Below the pieces are notes generated by a model. That model had not been told where the DNA came from. It did not search any database and saw only the letters and a program-made list of their open reading frames with translations. From NCBI GenBank assembly GCA_904419295.1, contig CAJFRA010000001.1, forward strand, positions 121,768-185,767: a stretch of DNA of 64,000 nucleotides, in the 5' to 3' direction. This DNA comes from Candidatus Pseudobutyricicoccus lothianensis (GTDB taxonomy: Bacteria; Bacillota; Clostridia; Oscillospirales; Butyricicoccaceae). This document shows positions 1 to 10,238 of the stretch, piece by piece. The position numbers and the translations under genes were made by a program. Within the stretch, counting starts at the first letter, position 1. The number at the start of each line of letters is the position of its first letter.

Positions 1-55
1 GTGTAAAATAGACAAGATACCCCACTGAACCGGCGGAAACAATTATAACAGAGTA

Positions 56-84
56 TTGAAATAAAAACAATTCGAGTATATAAT
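56..84 (+). promoter_or_regulatory. Putative sigma-A promoter upstream of glyA (TTGAAA-N17-TATAAT)
   Basis: TTGAAA at 56-61, TATAAT at 79-84, 17-bp spacer, about 80 bp upstream of the glyA start. Confidence 0.6.
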
Positions 85-160
85 AAAACTGGAGACTGAA
101 GAAAAAAATCCCGGAGATTATGGGAGGATAATGGATCAGAGGATTAGGAGGTAGGAGACC

Positions 161-1405
161 ATGTATCGAGAAAATATGGATCTAGTCAAGCAATTCGATC
201 CCGAGGTGGGCAATGCGATTCAAAGCGAATACGATCGCCAGCGCCGCAACATCGAGCTGATCGCGTCGGAAAACATCGTCAGCCCGGCCGTGCTGGCAGC
301 GATGGGCACTGTGCTGACCAACAAATACGCCGAAGGCTACCCCCGCAAGCGCTATTATGGCGGTTGTGAGTGTGTGGACGTAGTGGAAGACATCGCCCGG
401 GACCGGGCCTGCAAGCTCTTCCAGGCAGACCATGCCAACGTACAGCCCCACAGCGGCGCTTCGGCCAACCTGGCCGTGTATTTCGCCCTGGTCAAGCCGG
501 GCGATACCGTGTTGGGCATGAACCTGGCCAACGGCGGGCATCTGACCCACGGCAGCCCGGTGAACATTTCAGGCAGCTATTACAATGTGGTGCCCTATAA
601 CTTGAACCCGGAGACCGAGCGCATCGATTACGACGAGGTGCGGGCCCTGGCCAAAGAGCACAAGCCCAAAATGATCATCGCCGGCGCGTCCGCCTATCCC
701 CGTGAGATCCGTTTTGATATTTTCGCCGACATCGCCAAAGAAGTAGGCGCTTACCTGTTTGTGGATATGGCCCACATTGCCGGCCTGGTGGCTGCGGGCC
801 TGCACATGAGCCCCATCCCCTATGCGGATGTGGTGACCACCACCACCCACAAGACCCTGCGGGGTCCCCGCGGCGGCTTGATCCTGTGCAAGGAAGAGCT
901 GGCCAAACAGATCGATAAGGCCGTGTTCCCCGGCACCCAGGGCGGCCCGCTGGAACACATCATCGCCGCCAAGGCCGTGTGCTTCGGCGAGGCTCTGAAG
1001 CCCGAGTTCAAGACCTACCAGGAACAGGTGGTCAAAAACGCCAAGGCTTTGGCCGACGCTCTGCTGAAAGAGGGCTTTGACCTGGTATCCGGCGGCACAG
1101 ACAACCACCTGATGCTGGTGGATCTGCGCAATTTCCACGTGACAGGCAAAGAGATGCAGAAGCGGCTGGACGAAGTGTATATCACAGCCAACAAAAATGC
1201 AGTGGCCAACGACCCGGAGAGCCCCTTCGTCACAAGCGGCATCCGCATCGGCACACCGGCCATCACCACCCGCGGCTTCCAGGAAGAGGATATGCCCAAG
1301 ATCGCCGAGCTGATCAAATTGGCTGCGGTGGATTTCGACAACAAAGCCGATTATATCCGGGCGGAAGTCAACAAGCTGTGCCAGAAATACCCGCTGTTTG
1401 ACTAA
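161..1405 (+). CDS. glyA: Serine hydroxymethyltransferase
   Basis: Full-length SHMT-like protein with [32 protein letters not shown] and [14 protein letters not shown] (PLP lysine) motifs. Confidence 0.97.
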   Translation: MYRENMDLVKQFDPEVGNAIQSEYDRQRRNIELIASENIVSPAVLAAMGTVLTNKYAEGYPRKRYYGGCECVDVVEDIARDRACKLFQADHANVQPHSGASANLAVYFALVKPGDTVLGMNLANGGHLTHGSPVNISGSYYNVVPYNLNPETERIDYDEVRALAKEHKPKMIIAGASAYPREIRFDIFADIAKEVGAYLFVDMAHIAGLVAAGLHMSPIPYADVVTTTTHKTLRGPRGGLILCKEELAKQIDKAVFPGTQGGPLEHIIAAKAVCFGEALKPEFKTYQEQVVKNAKALADALLKEGFDLVSGGTDNHLMLVDLRNFHVTGKEMQKRLDEVYITANKNAVANDPESPFVTSGIRIGTPAITTRGFQEEDMPKIAELIKLAAVDFDNKADYIRAEVNKLCQKYPLFD

Positions 1406-1450
1406 AATACCAAAGCCGACTGCCTGGCCGGCACTACACCATGCAACCAT

Positions 1451-1480
1451 GGGGCGCAAGGACACGATGCCTTGCGCCCC
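1451..1480 (+). terminator. Hairpin downstream of glyA
   Basis: GGGGCGCAAGG / CCTTGCGCCCC perfect 11-bp stem; weak U tract. Confidence 0.5.
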
Positions 1481-1500
1481 GTTCTGTGAGGAGGAAACCT

Positions 1501-2364
1501 GTGGAAAAGCTCCGTTCACTCCGCGATGCGGTGGGTTATATCCTGCTGTTTGTGGCGGTACAGTATTTGTGTTCTCTGGTGGCATCCTATGGGGTGCTGG
1601 CCTATTTTTACCGGATGGACCCGGGAGCCAGCGCCGAAGAGTATGTGGCCTTTGCCCAAGCTTTTGACAGCCGTTACGGCACGGCTCTGCTCAGCCTGAG
1701 CGAAGTGATCACGCTGGCGGCCGTCTGGGCCATGGGTCGGGCCAGAGGCCTGGGGTTTGGCGCCATGATCGGCAGGGGCAGAGGGATCTCCCAAAGTCTT
1801 GTGCCCTGGCTGCTGCTGGCCGGTTTGTGCGGCAATGTATTCGTCTCCGGCGCTATGGACCTGCTGCCCTTCTCCCAAGCCTTGCAGGATTCGTACCAAC
1901 AGGCTTCCAGCGCCCTGGATTCCTCCTGGATGCTGATGAACGTGCTGTCGGTGGCCGTGCTGGCGCCCATCACAGAGGAAGTGGTGTTCCGGGGGCTGGC
2001 CCTTTCCCGCCTGCGCCAGGCCATGCCCGCTTGGCTGGCGGTGCTGGCCCAGGGGCTGGTGTTCGGGCTGATCCATGGCCAGCTGCTCTGGATGCTCTAC
2101 GCCGTGGTGTTCGGCGTGGTGCTGGGCTGGGTGCGGGTCAAAACAGGCAGCTTGGGGGCGGCCATCCTGCTGCATGTGGGGTTCAACGTATCCTCCTTTT
2201 TTGCCGGGTTGTTTTACATCCTGGCGCCCCAAAACCTGTGGGGCGAACTGTTCGTGTGCCTGTTGGGGGGCGTTGGGCTGGTGGCCTGCCTGTTCCAGGT
2301 GGCCAGGCAGAGCAGGGGGAGCAGTCTCCCACTTTTGCCCGGCGAGGGGGAAGAACAGGCCTAG
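1501..2364 (+). CDS. CPBP family intramembrane metalloprotease
   Basis: EEVVFRGLALSRLR and GLIHG...HVGFN motifs typical of CPBP/Abi; GTG start assumed at 1501. Confidence 0.85.
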   Translation: MEKLRSLRDAVGYILLFVAVQYLCSLVASYGVLAYFYRMDPGASAEEYVAFAQAFDSRYGTALLSLSEVITLAAVWAMGRARGLGFGAMIGRGRGISQSLVPWLLLAGLCGNVFVSGAMDLLPFSQALQDSYQQASSALDSSWMLMNVLSVAVLAPITEEVVFRGLALSRLRQAMPAWLAVLAQGLVFGLIHGQLLWMLYAVVFGVVLGWVRVKTGSLGAAILLHVGFNVSSFFAGLFYILAPQNLWGELFVCLLGGVGLVACLFQVARQSRGSSLPLLPGEGEEQA

Positions 2365-2502
2365 AGTGTCACCGCCCTGAGCCACCGGGCTTTGGTGCCC
2401 AAAGTTTTATGCAGATTTCACCTTGTTCCACAGCGGGAAATAGGGTAGAATAGGGTCGTATAGATTGGATAGAGAGGACTGTCGATTATCCGAGTACAGA
2501 TT

Positions 2503-3213
2503 ATGGCTGTGGCCTTTGATAACGTGACCATGGATGAGGCGGTGGCCCAGGCGGTGGAGAACCTGCAGAGCAAGCGGCGCTGCATGGTGGTCACCCCCAA
2601 CGCCGAGATCGCCCAATCCTGTGTGACCGATGACCGCCTGCGGGAGATCGTCCGCAAGGCGGGCCTTGTGCTGCCCGACGGCATCGGCGTCATCTATGCG
2701 TCCCGCATTTTGAAAAAACCGCTGAAGCAGCGGGTGCCCGGCGTGGAATTTGGCGAAAATTTGGTTTCTGCCCTGCGGGATACCGGAAAGACGATATTCT
2801 TTTTAGGGGGCAAGCCCGGCGTGGCCGAGGAAGCAGCCCACCGCCTGCAAGTCAAATACCCGGGGCTGAAAGTAGCCGGCACCAAAGACGGTTACTTCCA
2901 GCGGGAAGAGGAGGCGGTGGAAGCCGTGCAGCAGGCAAAGCCCGATGTGTTGTTCGTCTGCCTGGGTTCCCCCAAACAGGAGTATTTTATGGCCGACCAC
3001 TTTGATCAACTGGGGGCCACGCTGATGGTGGGCCTGGGAGGCTCGCTGGATGTTTACGCCGGCAAAGTGGAGCGGGCGCCAGCCCTGTTCCGCAAATTGG
3101 GCCTGGAGTGGTTTTACCGCCTGCTGCGGCAGCCCAGCCGCTTGGGACGCATGATGAAGCTGCCCCAGTATTTGTGGCAGTCCATCCGCTGGCGGATGAA
3201 AGGGGAAAAATAA
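2503..3213 (+). CDS. WecG/TagA/CpsF family glycosyltransferase
   Basis: FDNVTMDEAV, TPNAEI, LPDGIGVIYASRI, FLGGKPGVAEEAA and CLGSPKQEYFM motifs; exact start uncertain. Confidence 0.88.
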   Translation: MAVAFDNVTMDEAVAQAVENLQSKRRCMVVTPNAEIAQSCVTDDRLREIVRKAGLVLPDGIGVIYASRILKKPLKQRVPGVEFGENLVSALRDTGKTIFFLGGKPGVAEEAAHRLQVKYPGLKVAGTKDGYFQREEEAVEAVQQAKPDVLFVCLGSPKQEYFMADHFDQLGATLMVGLGGSLDVYAGKVERAPALFRKLGLEWFYRLLRQPSRLGRMMKLPQYLWQSIRWRMKGEK

Positions 3214-3215
3214 CG

Positions 3216-3971
3216 ATGCCAACTGTCACATTGCTGAGCCATACGCCGGAGCCGGAACGCCTGGTGGCCGCTGCTGCCCGGATGTGCTATTCAGCGGCGG
3301 ACGCCGCCACCATCTGGGATGGGCTGACGGAGGAAAAGACCGCCGGCTTTTTGGACATGCTCACCGAGATCGGCCACGAGAGCCCGGTGGAGCACGCCTC
3401 TTTTACCTTTGCCATCGAAGGGGTATCCCGGTCGCTGCTGGCCCAGATCACCCGGCACCGCATTGCCTCCTTCAGCGTGCAATCCCAGCGCTATGTGCGG
3501 GAAAAGGCCTTTGAATATGTGCTGCCGCCTGAGATCGCCGCAGTGCCCCAGGCCAAAGCGCTGTTTGAGCAGCAGATGGAGCGGGACCAGCAGGCCTATG
3601 ACCAGCTGACGGAGATCTTATCCGCCCGCCACCAAGAGGCCTTGGAGCAACAGGGGATGCCCCCCGAAGAAGCGGCCAAAGCCGCCCGGAAAAAGGCCAT
3701 TGAAGACGCCCGCTTTGTGTTGCCCAACGCCTGCTGCACCAAGATGGTGATGACCATGAACGTGCGGTCTTTGTACAATTTCTTCCGCCTGCGCTGCTGC
3801 AACCGGGCCCAGTGGGAGATCCGGGAGGTGGCCCGGCAGATGCTGCTGGAATGCCGCAAAGCGGCGCCTCACCTGTTTGCCAAAGCGGGCCCTGCCTGCC
3901 TGTATGGCCCCTGTTCCGAGGGGAAGATGTGCTGCGGGCAGATGGAAGAAGTCCGCCGTCTCTACCGGTGA
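3216..3971 (+). CDS. thyX: FAD-dependent thymidylate synthase
   Basis: RHRIASFSVQSQRYV (ThyX RHRxxSxNxxSxRY-type motif), ATG at 3216. Confidence 0.93.
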   Translation: MPTVTLLSHTPEPERLVAAAARMCYSAADAATIWDGLTEEKTAGFLDMLTEIGHESPVEHASFTFAIEGVSRSLLAQITRHRIASFSVQSQRYVREKAFEYVLPPEIAAVPQAKALFEQQMERDQQAYDQLTEILSARHQEALEQQGMPPEEAAKAARKKAIEDARFVLPNACCTKMVMTMNVRSLYNFFRLRCCNRAQWEIREVARQMLLECRKAAPHLFAKAGPACLYGPCSEGKMCCGQMEEVRRLYR

Positions 3972-3976
3972 GCGCC

Positions 3977-4645
3977 ATGGCGGGAGAATTGATCGTGATC
4001 GAGGGCACCGACGGCTCGGGCAAATCCACCCAGTTCGCCCGGCTGTGCCAGCGGCTGGAACAGGAAGGGGTGGACTTCCGCAAAGAAGTGTTCCCCCGGT
4101 ATGGGCAGCCTTCGGCGGCGTTGCTGGAAATGTATTTGTCCGGCCAGTTTGGCAGCCACCCCCAGGATGTGAACCCTTATGCAGCATCCGCTTTCTTTGC
4201 CGTGGACCGCTATGCCTCGTATAAAACCGGGTGGCAGGCGTACCATAAAGAGGGTGGCCTGATGTTGTGCGACCGCTACACCACATCCAATGCGGTGCAC
4301 CAGGCATCCAAACTGCCCGAAGAACAGGCCGGTCCTTTTTTGGATTGGCTGTTCGACTTTGAATATGAAAAGCTGGGCCTGCCCAGGCCCACATTGGTCT
4401 TCTTTTTGGACATGCCCACCGAACAAGCTTTGGAGCTGCTGCACAGGCGCCAAGGCGATCAGGGGGATATCCACGAAAAAGACCCTGCCTATTTGGCACA
4501 GTGCCGCCGCAGGGCGCTGGCTGTCTGCCGGCGGTATGGCTGGCGGCGGGTGGAATGTGCACCGGGCGGCCGCTTGCGGGACCCGGAGCAGATCCACCAG
4601 GAGATCTGGGAGCAGATCTGGACGAAAATCCACAAAAAACAATAG
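3977..4645 (+). CDS. tmk: Thymidylate kinase
   Basis: IVIEGTDGSGKSTQ P-loop; CDRYTTSNAVHQASK motif. Confidence 0.92.
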   Translation: MAGELIVIEGTDGSGKSTQFARLCQRLEQEGVDFRKEVFPRYGQPSAALLEMYLSGQFGSHPQDVNPYAASAFFAVDRYASYKTGWQAYHKEGGLMLCDRYTTSNAVHQASKLPEEQAGPFLDWLFDFEYEKLGLPRPTLVFFLDMPTEQALELLHRRQGDQGDIHEKDPAYLAQCRRRALAVCRRYGWRRVECAPGGRLRDPEQIHQEIWEQIWTKIHKKQ

Positions 4646-4659
4646 AAAACGGTGAAATT

Positions 4660-5565
4660 ATGCTACCATTCCGAGAGATCGCCATTGAGGACAAAGGGGC
4701 TATCGAAGAGAAATTCAACCTGGAACCGGCGCGGATGACTGAACGCTGCTTCACAGACGCCTTCATCTGGCGCTGCCGTTACCGCACGTTGTTTGCCATC
4801 CAGGGGGATTTCCTCTTCATGCTGTCCATGGGCGAAGAAGCGGAAGTGTTGACGTATTTGTTCCCCTTGGGCAAAGGCGACCGGCGCTTGGCGCTGGATG
4901 CCATTGCCCAGGATGCGGCCCAGCGGGGCAAGCCCTACCGGATCCTCGCCTGTTCCCCGGAGCAGAAGGCAGAGGTAGAGGCCCTGCTGCCCGGCCGCTA
5001 TGCCTTTACCGAGGACAGGGACAACTTCGATTACATCTACACCAGCGAATCCCTGGCCACCCTCAAGGGCAAAAAGCTCCACTCCAAGCGGAATTTTATC
5101 AACCGCTTTTTGCAGCAGTATGAAGGCCGGTGGCGCTATGAGGTACTGGATCCGGCGAAGCATCAGGAAGAGATCATGAAATTTCACCATTTGTGGTGTG
5201 AGCGCCATGGGGAACCCAAGGCGGACACCACAGTCTACGAACATTGCGCTGTATGGCAGGCGTTGGAGCACTATGAGGCTTTGGGTATGCGGGGCGGTGT
5301 GCTGTATGTAGATGGGGCTATGGCTGCCTTTACCATGGGCAGTCCCTCCAGCTGCGATACGCTGACCGTGCAGATCGAAAAGGCTTTGGCGGATCTGCCC
5401 GGCTGTTATCCCATGATCAACCGGGAGTTCATTGCCCACTCCGGTATGGATTGCACCTATGTCAACCGGGAGGAAGACATGGGCATCGAGGGGCTGCGCA
5501 AGGCGAAACTGTCCTACTACCCGGTGGAGTTGACGGTGAAATACCGTATGGAGCCTCTGGCATGA
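4660..5565 (+). CDS. DUF2156-type (phosphatidylglycerol lysyltransferase-like) protein
   Basis: GKKLHSKRNFINRF and NREFIAHSGMDCTYVNREEDMGIEGLRKAK motifs; ATG at 4660. Confidence 0.75.
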   Translation: MLPFREIAIEDKGAIEEKFNLEPARMTERCFTDAFIWRCRYRTLFAIQGDFLFMLSMGEEAEVLTYLFPLGKGDRRLALDAIAQDAAQRGKPYRILACSPEQKAEVEALLPGRYAFTEDRDNFDYIYTSESLATLKGKKLHSKRNFINRFLQQYEGRWRYEVLDPAKHQEEIMKFHHLWCERHGEPKADTTVYEHCAVWQALEHYEALGMRGGVLYVDGAMAAFTMGSPSSCDTLTVQIEKALADLPGCYPMINREFIAHSGMDCTYVNREEDMGIEGLRKAKLSYYPVELTVKYRMEPLA

Positions 5566-6380
5566 TGGAGTGGGCCAAGCCAGGGGACAAGGAGGCGCTG
5601 GTGGAGTTGTTCCACCTGTGCTTCCCTGGGGAAGAGGACTTTTGTCGCTGGTATTTCGGCCGGCTGTGGCAGCCCGGGCAAACGCTGGTGTGCCGCCGGG
5701 CAGAGGGGATCGCCGCCATGCTGCAGCTGCTGCCCCGCCGCATTGGCTGGCAGGAGCAAAGTTGGCCTGCCGCCTATGTGTTCGCTGTGGGGACCCACCC
5801 GAATTGGCGGGGCCAGGGGTTGGCCGGCGCGCTGCTGCGGCAAGCGGAACAGGAGGCGGCGGACCAGGGGGCTCAGACCTTGTTCCTGGTCCCCCAAAGA
5901 CCTTCGTTGTTTCAATACTATGCCCGTTTTGGCTACCGGACGGCTTTTTCCCTGGCAGTAGAACAGGTGGAAGCCAAGGCGGGGCCGGCGGACTTGCGGC
6001 TTGCAGGACCGGATGACCTGCCGGCGATGCAAAAGATATACCAAGATGAAATGGGCGGCAGGCCCTATGTGGAGCGCCCTGCTCGGGATTTTCAAGACCA
6101 GTTGGCCTTGTACCAGGGCCAGGTGTGGTTGCTGGAGCGCCAGGGCCTGCCGGTGGCCTATGGTTTTGCGGAAGAAGAGGAAGGCCGGTGGCGTCTGGCA
6201 GAGGCCATGGGGCCTGGTAAAAGGGAACTGGCCGCCGCCCTGTTTGCTCAAAAGGGCCAGGATTCCGGTCTGCTGCGCACGGCAGGCGGCACCGTGCCCT
6301 TTGCCATGGCGCTGCCCATAGGCCGCACCCGCTACAGCTGGCAGGGGGCCCAGGGATATTGCAATTTGCTGTTCAATTAG
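5562..6380 (+). CDS. GNAT family N-acetyltransferase
   Basis: VGTHPNWRGQGLAGALL acetyl-CoA-binding motif; overlaps the upstream stop. Confidence 0.8.
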   Translation: MMEWAKPGDKEALVELFHLCFPGEEDFCRWYFGRLWQPGQTLVCRRAEGIAAMLQLLPRRIGWQEQSWPAAYVFAVGTHPNWRGQGLAGALLRQAEQEAADQGAQTLFLVPQRPSLFQYYARFGYRTAFSLAVEQVEAKAGPADLRLAGPDDLPAMQKIYQDEMGGRPYVERPARDFQDQLALYQGQVWLLERQGLPVAYGFAEEEEGRWRLAEAMGPGKRELAAALFAQKGQDSGLLRTAGGTVPFAMALPIGRTRYSWQGAQGYCNLLFN

Positions 6381-6405
6381 AGGAATCAGCCGAAAGGAGG
6401 CCAAA

Positions 6406-6981
6406 ATGGACAAACAAGAGTGCCGCCAGCTGGCTCGCCAGCGTTTGGCCCAGCTGACGCCCCAGGCGTTGGAGGGGCGCGGCCAGGCCTTTTGCCAAAA
6501 GCTGCTGGCCATGGAGGATTACCAGCGGGCTCACACGGTGTTTTGCTACCTTTCGGTGGAAAGGGAACCGGATACGTATCCATTGATCCGTCAGGCCCTG
6601 GCCCAGGGCAAACGGGTGTGCGCACCGGTGTGCATCCGCCGGGGGGTGATGCGGGCACGTCTGCTCCAAAGTTTGGAGGACCTTGTGCCGGGGCGCTATC
6701 AGATCCCGATGCCGCCGGAGGGAGCCCCTTGGGTAGAGCCGGAGGAGATCGATTTTGGGGTGATCCCCTGTGTGGCCTGTGGGCGGGATGGCTCCCGGCT
6801 GGGCCATGGGGCGGGCTTTTATGACCGCTTTTTGCAGCAGGGCTCCTTTTTCCGCGTGGCTCTGTGCCATGGGGAAGCACTGCTGGACACAGTGCCCACC
6901 GACCCCCACGACCAGCGGATGGACGCCATCGTCACGCCGGAAGAGGTCTTGTTTTTTGATGGAAGGCAGGGCAGGCTATGA
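6406..6981 (+). CDS. 5-formyltetrahydrofolate cyclo-ligase
   Basis: GRDGSRLGHGAGFYDRFL signature. Confidence 0.9.
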   Translation: MDKQECRQLARQRLAQLTPQALEGRGQAFCQKLLAMEDYQRAHTVFCYLSVEREPDTYPLIRQALAQGKRVCAPVCIRRGVMRARLLQSLEDLVPGRYQIPMPPEGAPWVEPEEIDFGVIPCVACGRDGSRLGHGAGFYDRFLQQGSFFRVALCHGEALLDTVPTDPHDQRMDAIVTPEEVLFFDGRQGRL

Positions 6982-7847
6982 ACCCGGTGCTCCACTCGCT
7001 GTTGCCCGCCTTTTCCATGGCTTTGCTGCTGCTTGGCGGCCTGGCGCCGCTGAACAACCGGTGGTTGCCGCCTTTGGCCACGGCTACCCTTTTGGAATGC
7101 GTGGCGTTTTTGGTGCCTATGGCGGTATTTGGGGTCATCCAGCGGCGGCTGGGCACGCCATTGCGGATGCGCCTGCGGCTTGCGCCGCCCCGCTTTTGGC
7201 CATTGACGTTTTTTGTGGCTGGGGCAGTGTCGCTGCTTTCTTTTTTCCTCAATTACCTCATGGCCTTGGCCACCGGCGGCGCCCTGTTAGAAGGAACCAC
7301 GTACGACGCAGTCTCCCGGTTCGGCGGCGCACCTGGATGGCTGTTGGTGCTGGCGTTGGCCCTGCTGCCCGCTCTGGTGGAGGAGTTGTTTTTTCGGGGG
7401 GCGCTGCTCTCCGGCCTGGAAAAATGGGGGCAAGGGGCGGCGATCCTGGTTTCTTCCCTTTGTTTTGCCCTGGTCCATGGCAGCGCCGCCAACTTTTTGG
7501 GCCCTCTGGTGGCCGGCCTTCTGTTCGGCTACCTGACTGTAATCACCGGTTCTCTCTGGCCCGCTGTGGTGGGTCACCTGTGCAATAACTTGGTTTATTT
7601 GTGGATGGGCTATGTGCTCAAACGGTATGCCGCCTTTGGCATCTGGCCCTATTTTCTGCTGATCACGGTGGCTCTGTTGTTCGTGTTTACTTATTTGGCC
7701 GCTTCTTCTTTGGAGCGGCTGGTGGAAAAAGGGCGCGCGCCCCGCTTAAAAGGGGCCATAGGCCCCTGGGCGGCTGTACAAAAGCTGGCCTGCCCGGGCG
7801 TTCTGGCTACGGCGGTCCTTTTCATCCTGAAACTTGTATTGCTGTAA
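6978..7847 (+). CDS. CPBP family intramembrane metalloprotease (second in window)
   Basis: VEELFFRGALLSGLEKW and ALVHGSAANFLGP motifs, multiple TM segments. Confidence 0.85.
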   Translation: MNPVLHSLLPAFSMALLLLGGLAPLNNRWLPPLATATLLECVAFLVPMAVFGVIQRRLGTPLRMRLRLAPPRFWPLTFFVAGAVSLLSFFLNYLMALATGGALLEGTTYDAVSRFGGAPGWLLVLALALLPALVEELFFRGALLSGLEKWGQGAAILVSSLCFALVHGSAANFLGPLVAGLLFGYLTVITGSLWPAVVGHLCNNLVYLWMGYVLKRYAAFGIWPYFLLITVALLFVFTYLAASSLERLVEKGRAPRLKGAIGPWAAVQKLACPGVLATAVLFILKLVLL

Positions 7848-7868
7848 GCAAAGCAGGGAGGTGCATCA

Positions 7869-8981
7869 ATGCTTACCACAGGCCAATACGCGGCGGAAAA
7901 ACAGCCGCGGCCCCGGAAAAAACGAAAAAAGAAAAACAAAGCCGGCACGATGATGAATACGCTGAGCTACTTGGTGTTTATCTTAGGCGTCTCTTTGCTG
8001 CTGGCCGGGTTCTTCATCTATGTGGCCAACGATGTGTTTGCCTTTGTGAAAGAGGAGCACGTGGTGGTGCTGGATCTGCCCGACAATGCCAGTCACAGCG
8101 AAGTGGCCACCATGTTGAAAGACGAAGGGGTCATCCAGTGCAAATGGGCGTTTAAGCTCTATGCTGCCCTGTCCACCGACAGTGATACATTCAAATCCGG
8201 CAAATTTGAAGTGAGCTCCGACATGGATTACGGCCAGATCATCAACACCCTCAACCGGGTAGCCACTTACACGGAAATGGTGGATGTGACCATCCCTGAG
8301 GGCTATACCATCCAGCAGATCGCCGAGCTGTTGGAAGAAAGCAGGGTGTGCGGCGCCGACGACCTGATCGAAACGGCCAATACCTACCCCTTCAAGCACG
8401 AGTTTTTGCAGGATGTGCCCATGGAGGAGAACCGGTTGGAGGGATTCCTCTTCCCGGATACTTACCAGTTTTATGTCAATGACAGCACGGTGCGGGTGCT
8501 CAACACCATGCTCAACAACTTCAACAACAAATACACCGATGAGATGCGGGAATTGACCGCCAATTCCGGCTTGACCATGCGGGAGATCTTGGCAGTCGCT
8601 TCCATGGTGGAACGGGAAGCCAAGCTGCCGGAAGAGCGGGCCACCATTGCCGGCGTCATTTACAACCGGCTGAACAACCCTTCGGAATTCCCCCATTTGG
8701 ATATCGACGCCACTGTGCAATATGCTTTGGGTGAGCACAAAGAGCAACTGACCCAGGAAGACCTGCAGATCGACAGCCCCTACAACACCTATGTGGTGGA
8801 AGGGTTGCCGGCAGGGCCCATCTGCAACCCGGGCCTGCCTTCGATCCTGGCTGCGCTGCAGCCTGAAGACCACAACTATTACTTCTATGTGGCCAACCCG
8901 GAGGACGGAAGCCATCTGTTTGCACGGACTTATGCCCAGCACCAAGAAAATGTAGCGGCCATGCAGGCGTTAGCGGGGTAG
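7869..8981 (+). CDS. mltG: Endolytic transglycosylase MltG (YceG-like)
   Basis: VTIPEGYTIQQIAELL, EGFLFPDTYQF, ASMVEREAKLPEERATIAGVIYNRL motifs. Confidence 0.95.
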   Translation: MLTTGQYAAEKQPRPRKKRKKKNKAGTMMNTLSYLVFILGVSLLLAGFFIYVANDVFAFVKEEHVVVLDLPDNASHSEVATMLKDEGVIQCKWAFKLYAALSTDSDTFKSGKFEVSSDMDYGQIINTLNRVATYTEMVDVTIPEGYTIQQIAELLEESRVCGADDLIETANTYPFKHEFLQDVPMEENRLEGFLFPDTYQFYVNDSTVRVLNTMLNNFNNKYTDEMRELTANSGLTMREILAVASMVEREAKLPEERATIAGVIYNRLNNPSEFPHLDIDATVQYALGEHKEQLTQEDLQIDSPYNTYVVEGLPAGPICNPGLPSILAALQPEDHNYYFYVANPEDGSHLFARTYAQHQENVAAMQALAG

Positions 8982-8986
8982 CGGAT

Positions 8987-10210
8987 GTGAAGAAACCAGA
9001 ACTGCTTTCGCCTGCGGGCGACTTTGAACGGCTGCGCTATGCCCTGGCCTATGGGGCCGACGCCGTGTACCTGGCAGGCAAAGATTTCGGCATGCGCACC
9101 GCTTCGGATAACTTTGGAGAAGAAGAGCTGCAAAGGGCGGTGGAATACGCCCACGCCCGGGGCAAGCGGGTGTTCGTCACAGTGAATACCATGCCCCGCA
9201 ACGAAGAAGTGGAGCGGCTGCCCGCCTTTTTGCAGGCTTTGGAACGGATGGGGGCCGACGCCGCTATCCTGGCGGACCTGGGGGCGCTGGCCCTGTGCCA
9301 AAAATATGCGCCCCATGTGGCGCCCCACATCAGCACACAAGCCAATGTGACCAACTACCAGGCGGCCCGGGCCTACCACAGCCTGGGGGCTCGCCGCATC
9401 GTTTTGGCCCGGGAGCTGTCGCTGGAGGAAGTGGCCCAGATCCGGGACAAGACCCCACCCGAATTGGAACTGGAGGTCTTTGTTCACGGGGCCATGTGCA
9501 TGTCCTATTCGGGCAGGTGCTACTTGTCGGCCTACCTGACCGGCCGGGACGCCAACCGGGGCAACTGTGCCCAGCCCTGCCGTTGGAAGTACAGCCTGGT
9601 AGAACAGACCAGGCCGGGGAAAGTTTTCCCTGTCTACGAAGGGGAAGAAGGGGCCTATGTGCTCAACTCCAAGGATCTGTGTATGCTGGAGAACATCCCG
9701 GCGCTGATCCGGGCCGGGGTGGATAGCTTTAAGATCGAGGGCCGGGTGAAGACGGCCTACTACACCGCGGTCACGGCCAACGCCTACCGGCGCGCCATCG
9801 ATCTATATTGCCAGGACCCGGCGGGGTATCAGCTGCCCCAATGGGTGGCGGATGAGGTGGAGAAAGTGAGCCACCGGGAATACAGCACCGGCTTTTTCTT
9901 CGGCCCGGGCCAGCAGCGGGTGCAGGACGGAGGCTATTTGCGCACCTGGGATATCTGCGCCATGGCCCAGGGAAAAGACGCCCCCCAAGGCGCCCTTTTG
10001 ACCCAGAAGAACAAATTCGCCCCCGGCGACCGGCTGGAGCTCATCGACCCCAACGGGCCGCCTCGGGCCTTTACCCTGGAAAAATTGCTGGATGAAACGG
10101 GCCAGCCCATCGACAGCGCGCCCCACCCCCACCAGACGGTGATCGTACCCCAGCTGCGGCAGCTGGACCCCATGGCGCTGCTGCGCCGGGCCCGGCCCGC
10201 TGGAGATTGA
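8987..10210 (+). CDS. Peptidase U32 family protein
   Basis: ELEVFVHGAMCMSYSGRCYLS and NRGNCAQPCRWKY signatures. Confidence 0.93.
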   Translation: MKKPELLSPAGDFERLRYALAYGADAVYLAGKDFGMRTASDNFGEEELQRAVEYAHARGKRVFVTVNTMPRNEEVERLPAFLQALERMGADAAILADLGALALCQKYAPHVAPHISTQANVTNYQAARAYHSLGARRIVLARELSLEEVAQIRDKTPPELELEVFVHGAMCMSYSGRCYLSAYLTGRDANRGNCAQPCRWKYSLVEQTRPGKVFPVYEGEEGAYVLNSKDLCMLENIPALIRAGVDSFKIEGRVKTAYYTAVTANAYRRAIDLYCQDPAGYQLPQWVADEVEKVSHREYSTGFFFGPGQQRVQDGGYLRTWDICAMAQGKDAPQGALLTQKNKFAPGDRLELIDPNGPPRAFTLEKLLDETGQPIDSAPHPHQTVIVPQLRQLDPMALLRRARPAGD

Positions 10211-10238
10211 GACTGATAACCATGGAGATGTGATAACA